A stretch of 62,988 nucleotides of DNA from Pelagibacterales bacterium SAG-MED28 (GCA_014653835.1 JACWDY010000005.1:1-62988), one strand, 5' to 3'; shown: positions 53,432-62,859, counted from the first letter of the stretch. Notes: generated by a model from the sequence alone, not told the origin. Numbers and translations: made by a program.

Positions 53432-53749
53432 ATGGCATTTAAAGATTCTACTGATGAAAAATTTCAAGAACAAATTAACGGAAGCAAGTTAAATTTGGTT
53501 CAATTCTCAGCCAGCTGGTGCGGTCCTTGCCAACAATTAAAACCAATCATTGAAAAAATTTCAAACGACATGTCTGATAAAATAGAATGTTATTATCACG
53601 ACATTGAAAGTCAGCCTAATGAACCTACCAAGTATTCCGTTAGAGGAGTTCCAACAGTTTTATTGTTTAAAGGTGGAAAACTTGTAGGAACAAAAGTAGG
53701 TGCTACTAGTGAAAAAGATATGCTAGAGTTTATCCAGCCTCATATCTAA
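53432..53749 (+). CDS. trxA: thioredoxin
   Basis: A 105-residue thioredoxin with the redox motif WCGPC in SASWCGPCQQL and the cis-proline segment VRGVPTVLLFKGG. It reduces protein disulfides and supplies electrons to MsrA-type enzymes. The stop shares a 4-base CTAA with the convergent folC. Confidence 0.93.
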   Translation: MAFKDSTDEKFQEQINGSKLNLVQFSASWCGPCQQLKPIIEKISNDMSDKIECYYHDIESQPNEPTKYSVRGVPTVLLFKGGKLVGTKVGATSEKDMLEFIQPHI

Positions 53750-55014
53750 TTTTTATTTAGGATATTTCCAGCATTATAAAGTGAGCCAAAGCAAACGATA
53801 AGCTTTTTTTCTTTTGAAGAAATTTTTTTTAAAGCTTCATCAAAATTATTAGCTTTATTGACGGTAATATTATTTTTAAGAGCTATTTGATAAAGTTTGT
53901 TATTACTTAAAGTTCCCTTTTCATTCTCAATTGGAATAGCGATTATTTTTTTAAATAAATTTTTAAATTGTTTTATAAATATATCAGGTTCCTTATTTTT
54001 CATCATTGCCCATATACCATATCTTGGAATTTTTATTGATTTTAAGTAATCATAAAGATTTTTGGCATCAACTTCAGCATGAGCGCCGTCTATCATAATT
54101 TTTTCATTTTGATGAAGCTTATTTTTAATCTTTCCACAACTTAGATATTGAAAACGTCCTTCAAAAGTAATTTTGGGTATTGTTTTTTCTATTACTTTTT
54201 TATTTATTTTAAGATCTAAAGCTATCTTTATAGCATGACAAAGGTTCTCGAGTAATCCTTTTGAATGAATATTTTTAGAGTTAAGTATTATTTTATTTTT
54301 ATCATCTTGATAAAAATATTTCTTATTTTTTTTAACTAATTTCCAAGTATTTGGATAATTAATGTTACTTCTATTTTTTTTTAAATTTATTTTTATTTTT
54401 TTTAAAACATTAAGTTTTTGTCTGCCTACATAAATATGAGTAAAATTACTTAGAAAACCTGCCTTTTGATAAATTACTTCATCAAGTGTTTTTTTGTTTT
54501 TATCTAAAAAGTTAAGATGTTGTTTATTTATATTAACAACTACTTGAGCTAGTGGAAAATCAAAAACATTTGTGGAGTCTTTGGCAAAAAGCGCTCCAGC
54601 TTCAACTAAGTGATAATTAACATTTTGTTTTGAGGCATTCATTATATAAATTACCGTGAGGACCTCAAAAATAGTTAGAGGGACTTTAATTTCTTCGATC
54701 AATTTAATTGATCGTTTAATTTCTTGATGAGTTAAATATCTTTTACCCATCCAAAAACGCTCTTTAATATCTTTAAGTGATGGTGAAATATAAGCTGTAG
54801 CGGTTTGATTATTAGCTTCTATGAAACTTTTAACAGAGTGAAGAGTTGTAAATTTTCCGCTGGAACCCAGGAAATTAATTACATTATTAAGTCTCTTTTC
54901 AGGATTATTAAGTTTTTTGAGTACTAATTTAATTCTCTTTAAATCAAAGTTAATAGTTTTATTGAAAAGCTTATGATTAGCTAACTGCTTGTAGAGACTT
55001 ATCGACTGTGACAT
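53746..55014 (-). CDS. folC: dihydrofolate synthase/folylpolyglutamate synthase
   Basis: A 422-residue Mur-ligase-fold enzyme. Position after accD and the C-terminal MIDGAHAEVDAKNL support FolC. The nucleotide loop is divergent: FLGSSGKFTT instead of the usual AGTNGKGS, and the SPHL motif reads SPSL. It overlaps accD by 38 bases. It adds glutamate to folates. The sequence drift could mean relaxed specificity or a lineage-specific form. Confidence 0.85.
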   Translation of the reverse strand: MSQSISLYKQLANHKLFNKTINFDLKRIKLVLKKLNNPEKRLNNVINFLGSSGKFTTLHSVKSFIEANNQTATAYISPSLKDIKERFWMGKRYLTHQEIKRSIKLIEEIKVPLTIFEVLTVIYIMNASKQNVNYHLVEAGALFAKDSTNVFDFPLAQVVVNINKQHLNFLDKNKKTLDEVIYQKAGFLSNFTHIYVGRQKLNVLKKIKINLKKNRSNINYPNTWKLVKKNKKYFYQDDKNKIILNSKNIHSKGLLENLCHAIKIALDLKINKKVIEKTIPKITFEGRFQYLSCGKIKNKLHQNEKIMIDGAHAEVDAKNLYDYLKSIKIPRYGIWAMMKNKEPDIFIKQFKNLFKKIIAIPIENEKGTLSNNKLYQIALKNNITVNKANNFDEALKKISSKEKKLIVCFGSLYNAGNILNKN

Positions 55015-55891
55015 TCGAGTCTTGTTTAGCTTGAGCCTCGGCTTTTTTCAATAGAACATTTAGCAATGTTCCAATTGTAGAGTTTAAGTATTGTCTTTCA
55101 ACAACCAAATCAATTCCTCCGTGATCTTTCACATATTCTGCTGTTTGAAATTCATCAGGTAAAGTCTCTCTAACCGTATCTTGGATAACACGTCTACCTG
55201 CAAAACCAATAGTTGCTTTAGGTTCAGCAATTAAAATATCACCCAGCATTGCCCATGAAGCAGTTACACCACCTGTCGTAGGATTAGTTAGAACTACAAC
55301 GAAGGGAACATTTTTTTTCTTCAATTCGTTCACGGCTAAAGCTGTTCTAGACATTTGCATCAAAGCAATTGATGACTCCATCATTCGCTGTCCCCCAGAA
55401 CAACTAAAAAATATATAGGGCACATTTTTAGCTATAGCGTTCTGTGCGCCAGCAATAAAGGCTTCACCTGACGCTGCACCAAATGATCCACCTATAAATC
55501 TAAAATCTTGAGATCCTGCAATTATTTCAATATTTTGAACTTTTCCTTTTGCGATTAAAACTGCATCATCTTGACCGGTTAATTTACGAGCTGTTTTTAA
55601 GCGATCAGAATATTTTTTTTTATCTTCAAAACTTAAAGGATCGTCTTTTGGTAATGGAGTTTGGATAATTTCGAATTCTTTATTGTCAAAAAAAGTTTCA
55701 AATCTTTCTTTACAAGTTAATTTATGATGAGCTCCACACTTCGGACAAACTTTTAGATTTGCCTCCATATCTTCCTTATAAATTAGATTTTTACACCCAC
55801 ATGTTGTCCAAAGATTTTCCTCATTTTTTGAGGATTTCTTTTCAAAAAGAGACTTTATTTTTGGCTTGATAAATTTTGATATCCAATTCAT
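54977..55891 (-). CDS. accD: acetyl-CoA carboxylase carboxyltransferase beta subunit
   Basis: A 304-residue carboxyltransferase subunit for fatty acid synthesis. The N-terminal zinc ribbon has a CxC (WTTCGCKNL) where the family usually has CxxC, paired with CPKC (KVCPKCGAHH). The crotonase-like core has GSQDFRFIGGSFGAASGEAF and SGGQRMMES. It overlaps trpA by 4 bases and folC by 38, the usual alphaproteobacterial trpA-accD-folC order. Confidence 0.95.
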   Translation of the reverse strand: MNWISKFIKPKIKSLFEKKSSKNEENLWTTCGCKNLIYKEDMEANLKVCPKCGAHHKLTCKERFETFFDNKEFEIIQTPLPKDDPLSFEDKKKYSDRLKTARKLTGQDDAVLIAKGKVQNIEIIAGSQDFRFIGGSFGAASGEAFIAGAQNAIAKNVPYIFFSCSGGQRMMESSIALMQMSRTALAVNELKKKNVPFVVVLTNPTTGGVTASWAMLGDILIAEPKATIGFAGRRVIQDTVRETLPDEFQTAEYVKDHGGIDLVVERQYLNSTIGTLLNVLLKKAEAQAKQDSNVTVDKSLQAVS

Positions 55892-56688
55892 ATTATTTTT
55901 CTTTTAAGACTGTACACAACTTTAACTAAATTTGTGACAGGATTTTGTCTCATTTTGAGTGAATTCGTTATTGTTTTACACAACATACTTCCCACAACTA
56001 ATCCATTAGCTGATTTTAGAGAAGATATGGTCTTATCTGTGATTCCAAAACCAATCACCAAGTTCTTTTTCGGATTGACTCTTTTGATAATATTATAGTT
56101 TTTAAGAATTTTTTTAGGTGAAACTTTAAGTTTACCGCCAGTGGTTGATAACATCGATATATAATAAATCATATCATGCGAATCTTTAACAATTTTTTTC
56201 ATCCTTTCCTTGGATGTGGTTGGGGATAGTAGTTGAATAAAATTTATTGATTTTTTTTTACATTTATTAGCAAAGATTTTGTTTTCAGGATACGGAAGAT
56301 CAACTATAATTAAGCCATCTACTCCTGACAACTTACAACTTTTTAGAAAGTTATTTTCACCGTTTTGATAGATTAAGTTGAAATAGCCCATAAGAATGAC
56401 AGGCTTATTAGGATTATTCTTTTTGAATTTTTTAACAATTTGAAAAACATCCTTTAACTTAATTCCGTTTTTAAGAGCCCGGTGTGAGCTACCTTGTATC
56501 TGACCTCCATCTGCTATGGGTGTGTTATGTGGAAATCCAAGTTCTAAAATATCAGCATGTTTTGAGATTTTATTTAGTATTTTAAGTGAATTATTTTTGG
56601 TGTTATCGCCAGCCACTGTATAAGTTATTAAAGCAGGTCTTTTTGCTTTCTTACATTTATCGAAGGTTAATCTAATTTTTGATTTCAT
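55888..56688 (-). CDS. trpA: tryptophan synthase alpha chain
   Basis: A 266-residue TIM barrel cleaving indole-3-glycerol phosphate. LELGFPHNTPIADG contains the catalytic Glu and Asp; QLLSPTTSKERMKKI and GFGITDK follow the family pattern. Overlaps trpB by 4 bases. Confidence 0.96.
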   Translation of the reverse strand: MKSKIRLTFDKCKKAKRPALITYTVAGDNTKNNSLKILNKISKHADILELGFPHNTPIADGGQIQGSSHRALKNGIKLKDVFQIVKKFKKNNPNKPVILMGYFNLIYQNGENNFLKSCKLSGVDGLIIVDLPYPENKIFANKCKKKSINFIQLLSPTTSKERMKKIVKDSHDMIYYISMLSTTGGKLKVSPKKILKNYNIIKRVNPKKNLVIGFGITDKTISSLKSANGLVVGSMLCKTITNSLKMRQNPVTNLVKVVYSLKRKII

Positions 56689-57917
56689 CTCGTATAAGAA
56701 CCTAATCTTTGTTTGATGATATCCTTATCTTTAAGACTATCACCACAAGAATTCACTATGATTATTTCTGACGATCTTAATTTTGGAGCAATTCGTATTG
56801 CTTCTGCGAATGCATGCGACGGCTCAAGTGATGGTGAAATATTTTCAAGTTTAGATACTAATTGATAAGCTTTAAGTGCATCTTCATCACTTGCAGAAGT
56901 ATACTTTGCTCTTTTTGTGTCTTTGAGGAAACAATGTAATGGAGATATCCCTGGATAATCTAGTCCAGCTGAAATTGATTCTGTTGATCCTATCTGGCCT
57001 TCTTTATCTTGAATAACGTATTGAGCAGCGCCATGAAGAATTCCAATTTTAGATCCATTTGTTAAAGGAGCTGCATGAAGTCTGCTATTTTTTGGTCCAC
57101 CTGCCTCAACACCAATGAACTCAGCATCTGTATCCATAAATTCATTCCAAAAACCTGCTGCAGAACTTCCTCCACCAACACAATTAATTAATTTTAGATT
57201 TTTTGGAACTTTTCCAAATTCCTCTTTAACTTGTTTAATTAATTCTCTAGAAATTTGAGCAGTGCTCCAAGCACAAATCTTTATAAATATATTAGGACCA
57301 ACAGTTGACCCAACGCACATATGAGTAGTATCACAATTAGAAACCCAATATCTCATACATTCACTCACTGCATCTACTAATGTTTGACTTCCAGTGGTTA
57401 CAGGTACTATTTCTGCTCCATTTTTTCTGATAGCCACAACATTAGGCCGTTGTCTTTTGATGTCTTTTGCGCCCATGAAAATTTTACATTTTAGACCAAA
57501 TTTCTTTGCAGCCATTGATAACATTTTTCCTGCATAACCTGCACCTGTATCACCAACGACATATTTCTTACCTGCCTTTTTAGCTATTAAACAATGAACA
57601 GTAGCATTATAAATTTTGTGAGCCCCACCATTTGCCTCAGATACTACTTTTGCATAAATTTGTGCTCCACCTAGACTGTCAGATAAATTTTCTAATTTTA
57701 TAAAAGGGGTTGGAGTGCCTACATACGAAGTAAAATACTGGTCTCGTTCTCTTAGAAACTTTTTATCTTTTCGCAACTTAGCAAATAGTTTTGTTAAATC
57801 GTCTATAGGTTTTTTGAGAGTTTCTGGAATAAAATTTCCACCAAACTTACCACCATACATAAAGTTTTTATCATGCTGGTCAATAAGAGGTATATTCTTT
57901 TTAATTTTAAAGCTCAT
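56685..57917 (-). CDS. trpB: tryptophan synthase beta chain
   Basis: A 410-residue PLP enzyme joining indole and serine. The PLP-binding Lys is in GGAHKIYNA (about 98), the phosphate loop in VGGGSSAAGFW, and IGVEAGG and VNSCGDSL are typical. YVVGDTGAGYAGKML precedes the usual segment. Length normal. Overlaps trpF by 11 bases. Confidence 0.96.
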   Translation of the reverse strand: MSFKIKKNIPLIDQHDKNFMYGGKFGGNFIPETLKKPIDDLTKLFAKLRKDKKFLRERDQYFTSYVGTPTPFIKLENLSDSLGGAQIYAKVVSEANGGAHKIYNATVHCLIAKKAGKKYVVGDTGAGYAGKMLSMAAKKFGLKCKIFMGAKDIKRQRPNVVAIRKNGAEIVPVTTGSQTLVDAVSECMRYWVSNCDTTHMCVGSTVGPNIFIKICAWSTAQISRELIKQVKEEFGKVPKNLKLINCVGGGSSAAGFWNEFMDTDAEFIGVEAGGPKNSRLHAAPLTNGSKIGILHGAAQYVIQDKEGQIGSTESISAGLDYPGISPLHCFLKDTKRAKYTSASDEDALKAYQLVSKLENISPSLEPSHAFAEAIRIAPKLRSSEIIIVNSCGDSLKDKDIIKQRLGSYTR

Positions 57918-58509
57918 TAATTTTAATCATAAAACTTTTAATTTTTAGATGATCTTTGTTACCTAATCGATTTTCTAAACTAGACGATAAATCAAGAAAG
58001 TTAACCCCTAATTTATAAAAATTTCGCAAATTATCCTCAGAGACTGATCCTGCCAATGCATAATTCTCCCCCTGAGGAAGTTTAGTAATTAGATTTTTAG
58101 GAAATTCTAAAGATTTTTCCATACCTGGCGTATCAAATAATATCTTATCGGCATTAGTAAATTCTTTGTATTTATCTATATCTTTTTCTTTTTTAATTTT
58201 AATAGCTTTGATAATTTTAAAGCCCATTTTTTTGATTTCCAACACTCTATCATTTGACTCTGATCCATGAAGTTGAATGTACTCAAAATTATCTAATAAA
58301 TTTTCTTTTATAAAATTATCAGTTGGATTAACTGTAACAGCTACAAATGAAGATTTTTTTTTGTTATATTTAGATAACATACTAATATCTTTAATATTTA
58401 CGTTTCTTGGAGATTTTTTGTAGAATACAAATCCCAAAAAATTCACTTTGAGATCAATACATAGTTGAACATCTCTGGTTATATTCAAACCACAAATTTT
58501 GATTTTCAT
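57907..58509 (-). CDS. trpF: phosphoribosylanthranilate isomerase
   Basis: A 200-residue TIM barrel. IKICGLNITRDVQLC has the catalytic Cys, FVAVTVNPTDNFIKE and QLHGSES the strand ends, LFDTPGM the catalytic Asp and ALAGSVSEDNL the phosphate site. Shares one base with the upstream pyrF. Tryptophan pathway genes trpF-B-A are contiguous; the earlier steps are not in the window. Confidence 0.95.
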   Translation of the reverse strand: MKIKICGLNITRDVQLCIDLKVNFLGFVFYKKSPRNVNIKDISMLSKYNKKKSSFVAVTVNPTDNFIKENLLDNFEYIQLHGSESNDRVLEIKKMGFKIIKAIKIKKEKDIDKYKEFTNADKILFDTPGMEKSLEFPKNLITKLPQGENYALAGSVSEDNLRNFYKLGVNFLDLSSSLENRLGNKDHLKIKSFMIKINEL

Positions 58510-59198
58510 TACTTTAATTGTTTAATTAATCTAGAAATATTATTCTTGATACTCCCTTTAATAATTGATCTTCCCATAACAAGAGCAGTACTTCCATTTT
58601 TAAAAGCCTCTTTAGGCCCCATAACTCTTTTTTGATCTCCAACACTATCACCTTTTAGGCGTATACCTGGAGTAACTATTTCACCTTTAAATATTTTTTT
58701 TATAGCTTTTAAATCGGTTCCTGCACAAACAATTCCATGACAACCACAAGATTTAGCTAAGAGAGTTTGTTTTTTTATTAATTTACTTAAGGGTATTGTG
58801 TAACCTATTTTTTTTATAGATGAATTTGAAATACTTGTAAGAACAGTTACTAATAATATTTTAAGCTTAGAATTAATTTTTTTCGCTACTTTAATTACAG
58901 CTTTTATAGTTTCCTCACCTGCATTAGCGTGCAGTGTTATGTAATTAATATTTTTGAGATCTTTTAAAGACATTAAAGATTTAGAACAAGTTGCCGGAAT
59001 ATCATTAAGTTTGAGATCTAAAAATATTTTTTTTCCTTTAATTTTTGAAATAAATTCACGACCACCTCTAGCATAAAAAAATTCTAAACCAAATTTATAA
59101 CCAATATCTAATTTTTTAGTTCTAGTTTGAGCGATTATTCTTTTAACTTCGCTAATTTTATCAGTATCACAAGCTATAAATATTTTTGGTCTTTTCAT
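58509..59198 (-). CDS. pyrF: orotidine-5'-phosphate decarboxylase
   Basis: A 229-residue TIM barrel producing UMP. The catalytic network DLKLNDIP and the phosphate loop TPGIRLKGDSVGDQKRVMGP are clear, as is ALVMGRSIIK. It overlaps ihfB by 4 bases. Its position between ihfB and trpF is typical of this lineage's gene order. Confidence 0.95.
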   Translation of the reverse strand: MKRPKIFIACDTDKISEVKRIIAQTRTKKLDIGYKFGLEFFYARGGREFISKIKGKKIFLDLKLNDIPATCSKSLMSLKDLKNINYITLHANAGEETIKAVIKVAKKINSKLKILLVTVLTSISNSSIKKIGYTIPLSKLIKKQTLLAKSCGCHGIVCAGTDLKAIKKIFKGEIVTPGIRLKGDSVGDQKRVMGPKEAFKNGSTALVMGRSIIKGSIKNNISRLIKQLK

Positions 59199-59476
59199 TC
59201 ATTAATCATTTTGTTCAAGTTTTTTGAAGCTCTAAATCGTATCTTAACACGTTCTGGTTTATATACTAACTCGTTAGTAGCTGGATTTCTCGCATTAAAA
59301 TTTTCTTTTAATTTTTTATAATACCACCGCCCAAGCCCACGAATTTCAATAGTATTGCCGTTTTTTAAAGTATTCGATATATTTTCTAAAAATATATCAA
59401 TTACGCTCTTTAATTCATTATGGTTAAGTTTTGGATTTTTTTTCTTAAGCTGTTTTATAAGCTTTTTAAGTGACAA
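59195..59476 (-). CDS. ihfB: integration host factor beta subunit/HU family protein
   Basis: A 93-residue DNA-bending protein: ELKSVIDIFLENISNTL helix, GNTIEIRGLGRWYYKKL strand and the arm with the intercalating Pro in ARNPATNEL. Placement just after rpsA is the standard ihfB location in proteobacteria. It starts immediately after the rpsA stop. IHF-type bending proteins could also assemble at the operator cluster at 4664-4980, but nothing in the sequence shows that. Confidence 0.93.
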   Translation of the reverse strand: MSLKKLIKQLKKKNPKLNHNELKSVIDIFLENISNTLKNGNTIEIRGLGRWYYKKLKENFNARNPATNELVYKPERVKIRFRASKNLNKMINE

Positions 59477-61198
59477 TTATTTTTCTTTTTTCCCTTTTTT
59501 ACCAATAGCTTTCTCAAAAATACCTTTTAAAGTTGCTCCAGACTTTGTTGCACCTTCACCAAATTTAGCTATTAAGGACTTTTCCTCGTCAATTTGGGCA
59601 GCTTTAACACTTAGTTTTACTCTTCTATTATTTAAATCAAGTTCAGTGATTTTAGTATCTAATTTATTATCTTTTGAAAACACTTCTGGTCTCGCGTCTG
59701 CAGTTTCTTTTGCTAGATCGGCTTTCTTTATGGTTACAATTAATTTTTTATCCTGATCTACAGCAACTTTAATACCAGTTTTTAGCACCTCATGAACTCT
59801 AGTTGTTATAACGTCTCCAACTTTTTTTCCATTATCTTTGAACCAATCTAGAGGATCTTTATCCAAGGCTCTTTTTGAAAACCTTATTTTGTCATCTTTA
59901 ACATCTAAAATTTTCACGCTTATAATATCGTTTTTCTTAAATTTTTTAAGGTCTTCAGAATTTTCATTGTAAGAAATCTCTTTATAATGCAACATTCCTG
60001 AAAGTTTAAACTCGGTCAACTCTCCAAATATTGCTTTTTCGGTAATGCTTGTAATCTTAATCTTTACTTCTTGACCTATTTTATCTCTAATTTTATTCCA
60101 AGGATTATCTAAAATTGCTTTGTAAGAAAGCGAAATTCTCTTGGTTTCTTTTTCAATGTTTACTATTTTAAATTTAATATTTTGTGAAACGGATAAAACC
60201 TTACTAGGCTTTACGTTTCTGTTGGTCCAATCTAATTCTGAACTATGAATTAAGCCCTCTATACCATCTTCGATTTTAACAAAACAGCCATAATCCATAA
60301 TTTTAGTCACAGTACCGCTATAGATTTCTCCTATCTTGTATTTTTTTTCAATGTTGTCATATGGATCCTCTGTAAGAGCTTTTACAGAAGCCGATACTCT
60401 ATTTGTCTTTTCATCGATTTTTGTAATCTTAACTTTAAGCTTTTGTCCTATTGTAACCAAATCTGCAGGTTTTTTTACTCTACCATGACTCAAGTCTGAG
60501 ACATGAAGAAGAGCATCAATACCTTGAATATCTAAAAATATTCCCCAATCTGTAGTTGCTTTAACTATTGCGTTTTCAACAACATCTCCTTCCTTGATAT
60601 TTTTTAAAGCTTCAATAATTTCTGCGTTTTTACTTTTTTCTAAAACCGCTCTTCTAGAGACGCAAACATTTCCTCTATTTTTATCTATTCTAGTAGCAAT
60701 TACTTTAACTGGAGTATTAAAAAGATGATCTATCCTTTTTAGTGGTTTAACATCAATTTGCGATGACGGCATAAAACATGGCAAACCCTCCACATTTGCA
60801 ATAAATCCACCTTTAACTTTACCTGTAATATATCCAGTCATTTCTTCTTTAGTTTCAAAAAGTTTTTCCATTTTTTTCCATGCTTTTAATTTTTTTGCCT
60901 TATCTCTTGAGACTATTATTTCTCCTTTAAAACTCTCTATTCTTTCAAGATAAACATCTATTTTTGAGCCGATTTTAATTCCTTGTAATTCATTATTATC
61001 CTTAAATTCCTCGATTGGTATCATTCCTTCCATTTTGGCTTTACAATCAACTATTACATAGTTTTTTGTAATTTCTGTCACAACCGCGCTAGTGATTTCA
61101 TTCTCCTTTAAATTTCTATCTTCGAAGTCTTGATCCAATAAATTTTGGAATTCTTTGAGGTTGGCGCTTATATCTTTAGCTTCTAATTCAGTTTTCAT
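59477..61198 (-). CDS. rpsA: 30S ribosomal protein S1
   Basis: A 573-residue protein with six S1 (OB-fold) repeats (about 35-103, 118-184, 203-271, 288-358, 375-445, 462-531), such as GWIFLDIQGIDALLH style strands in WGIFLDIQGIDALLHVSDL. S1 binds mRNA leaders and is needed for initiation on weakly SD messages, fitting the poor SD sites here. Overlaps cmk by 11 bases. Confidence 0.96.
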   Translation of the reverse strand: MKTELEAKDISANLKEFQNLLDQDFEDRNLKENEITSAVVTEITKNYVIVDCKAKMEGMIPIEEFKDNNELQGIKIGSKIDVYLERIESFKGEIIVSRDKAKKLKAWKKMEKLFETKEEMTGYITGKVKGGFIANVEGLPCFMPSSQIDVKPLKRIDHLFNTPVKVIATRIDKNRGNVCVSRRAVLEKSKNAEIIEALKNIKEGDVVENAIVKATTDWGIFLDIQGIDALLHVSDLSHGRVKKPADLVTIGQKLKVKITKIDEKTNRVSASVKALTEDPYDNIEKKYKIGEIYSGTVTKIMDYGCFVKIEDGIEGLIHSSELDWTNRNVKPSKVLSVSQNIKFKIVNIEKETKRISLSYKAILDNPWNKIRDKIGQEVKIKITSITEKAIFGELTEFKLSGMLHYKEISYNENSEDLKKFKKNDIISVKILDVKDDKIRFSKRALDKDPLDWFKDNGKKVGDVITTRVHEVLKTGIKVAVDQDKKLIVTIKKADLAKETADARPEVFSKDNKLDTKITELDLNNRRVKLSVKAAQIDEEKSLIAKFGEGATKSGATLKGIFEKAIGKKGKKEK

Positions 61199-61844
61199 AT
61201 TTTCTTTTCAAAACTTTTTCCACATACTTGGTCATCTTAGTCACCACAGCCTGCTTAGTCAATTTTGAGGTGTTTACAACTACAGCATCAGGGTGTTTCT
61301 GTAAAGGTGAAATTTTACGTTTTCTATCCATTAAATTTCTTCTAAAAAGGGCTAGTTTAATCTCATTAAATTTGATCTTTTTTGATTTTTTTTCAAGCTC
61401 TTTGTACCTTCTCTTTGCCGCTATATTTAAATTACAAGTAAAATAAAATTTTACATCTGAAGTAGGTAAAATTTCGGTGGATGCATCTCTTCCCTCTAGT
61501 ACGCAACCTTTATTTTTTTTTATAAAAGATTTCTGATATTTTTTTAATATATTTCTAATCCTAAGAGATTTAGCTATATTAGCAGTCTCAGCTGAAATCT
61601 TGGGAGTATGTAAATTGATTTTGTTAATTTTTTTGTAATTAAGATTTTTAAACTTCTTTTTAATAAAACTTATCTTATTATTAGGTTTATATTTTAAAAT
61701 TAAATAACTTACATACCTATAAAGCAAACCGCTTGAAAGAAAAGCAAGTTTATACTTATTCGCAATCATTTTTGCTCCTGTAGATTTTCCTGTAGCCGCC
61801 CCACCGTCGCAAGTAATTCTTAATAACCTATTCTTTAATTTCAA
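61188..61844 (-). CDS. cmk: cytidylate kinase
   Basis: A 218-residue P-loop kinase phosphorylating CMP/dCMP. P-loop GGAATGKSTGAKMIA (about 14-28), FLSSGLLYR, LEGRDASTEILP and YKELEKKS/FRRNLMDRKR are family motifs. Its start overlaps the aroA 3' end by 17 bases. Confidence 0.95.
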   Translation of the reverse strand: MKLKNRLLRITCDGGAATGKSTGAKMIANKYKLAFLSSGLLYRYVSYLILKYKPNNKISFIKKKFKNLNYKKINKINLHTPKISAETANIAKSLRIRNILKKYQKSFIKKNKGCVLEGRDASTEILPTSDVKFYFTCNLNIAAKRRYKELEKKSKKIKFNEIKLALFRRNLMDRKRKISPLQKHPDAVVVNTSKLTKQAVVTKMTKYVEKVLKRKYEN

Positions 61845-62415
61845 ATTTAGCTCCTAGTGATTTCATTATTTTTAAAAAGGATGGCGATGAAGTAAATACT
61901 GTCTCAAAATTTTTAATTTCAGTACGCGCGCCAGTCAAAATAGATAAAACAAAAGATGCCATACATATACGGTGGTCACCTAGATTTTCAATTAAAATTT
62001 TCTTTTTATCGGCATCAATCATGCCGCGACCAATTATTTTCATTTGATTTTTTGAAGCCTTGCTTCTTATTCCTAATTGACTTAAAACTTTCTGCATCTC
62101 CAAAATTCTATTACTTTCTTTATTAGCTAAATCTTCTATTCCATTGAAAATAGATACACCTTTAGTTAAAGCTGCAATTACAAACAATATTGGGTATTCA
62201 TCAGTTGAACTTACGTAATATTTTTTAGGTGCTTTTAAAGGTTTCAATTTAGAGTATTTTACATAAATATCGCCGTATAATTCATTATTATTTTTTTTTA
62301 AATTTTTAAACTTTATATTTCCTCCATGTTTTTTTAATAATTTATAAAAACCAATTCTAGTGGGATTTAATCCAACCCCTTTAATTCTAATTGAAGAACC
62401 TTTTTTTAAAATTTT
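61828..62415 (-). pseudogene. aroA: 3-phosphoshikimate 1-carboxyvinyltransferase, C-terminal part only
   Basis: Reading the frame upstream of the TTG at 62247 continues without a stop to a TAG at 62416-62418, giving about 190 residues homologous to the C-terminal half of EPSP synthase: GSSIRIKGVGLNPTRIGFY, then GDIYVKYSKLKP, SSTDEYPILFVIAAL, and DHRICMASFVLSI. Full AroA is about 440 residues; the N-terminal 240-250 are missing. The homology begins at an A-tract where a truncated reductase gene ends, so this is a deletion remnant or an assembly join. If real and without another copy, chorismate synthesis (needed for trpF-B-A) would be broken. Confidence 0.85.
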
Positions 62416-62839
62416 CTAGTGCTTTAACTTCTCCTTGATATTTAGATTTTTGGTATAGAGATTTAGAATTTTCACTCGCTCCTATTGCTGAAACATGAAT
62501 AAATTTTTTAACATCTGACTCTGAACAAATCTTAGCTACGGCTTCGGGTATATTTGTATGAATTTTGTAGAATTTTTGTTTTCTTGTTTCATAAAGAATA
62601 CCAATTAAATTAATAACGATATCAGAATCTTTTATAGCCTCTTTTAATTCTGAAAAATTATTTGGGTTCCAATCAACCAGTTCAATAGCACCTGGAGTAG
62701 CTTGGGTTTTTAAATAACCTTTTTGAAAGGCTTTTCTGGTAGAAATGATACATCTGTAGTTTTTCTTGGTCAAATTCCTGACAAGATATCTTCCTATAAA
62801 GCCACCACCACCTAAGATTGTGCAAATTTGATTTTTCAT
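62387..62839 (-). pseudogene. NDUFA9-like NAD(P)-binding reductase, N-terminal half only
   Basis: A 150-residue fragment of the extended short-chain dehydrogenase/complex I NDUFA9-like family: TILGGGGFIGRYLVRNL binds the dinucleotide, VDWNPNNFSEL, INLIGILYE, FIHVSAIGAS and YQKSKYQGE (catalytic Tyr and Lys) follow. Full members have about 300 residues; after LENFKK the frame leaves the family within four residues and stops. The break sits in the same A-tract (62401-62407) where aroA similarity starts, in a different frame. Confidence 0.82.
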
Positions 62840-62859
62840 GGTATTTAAAACACTTATAT

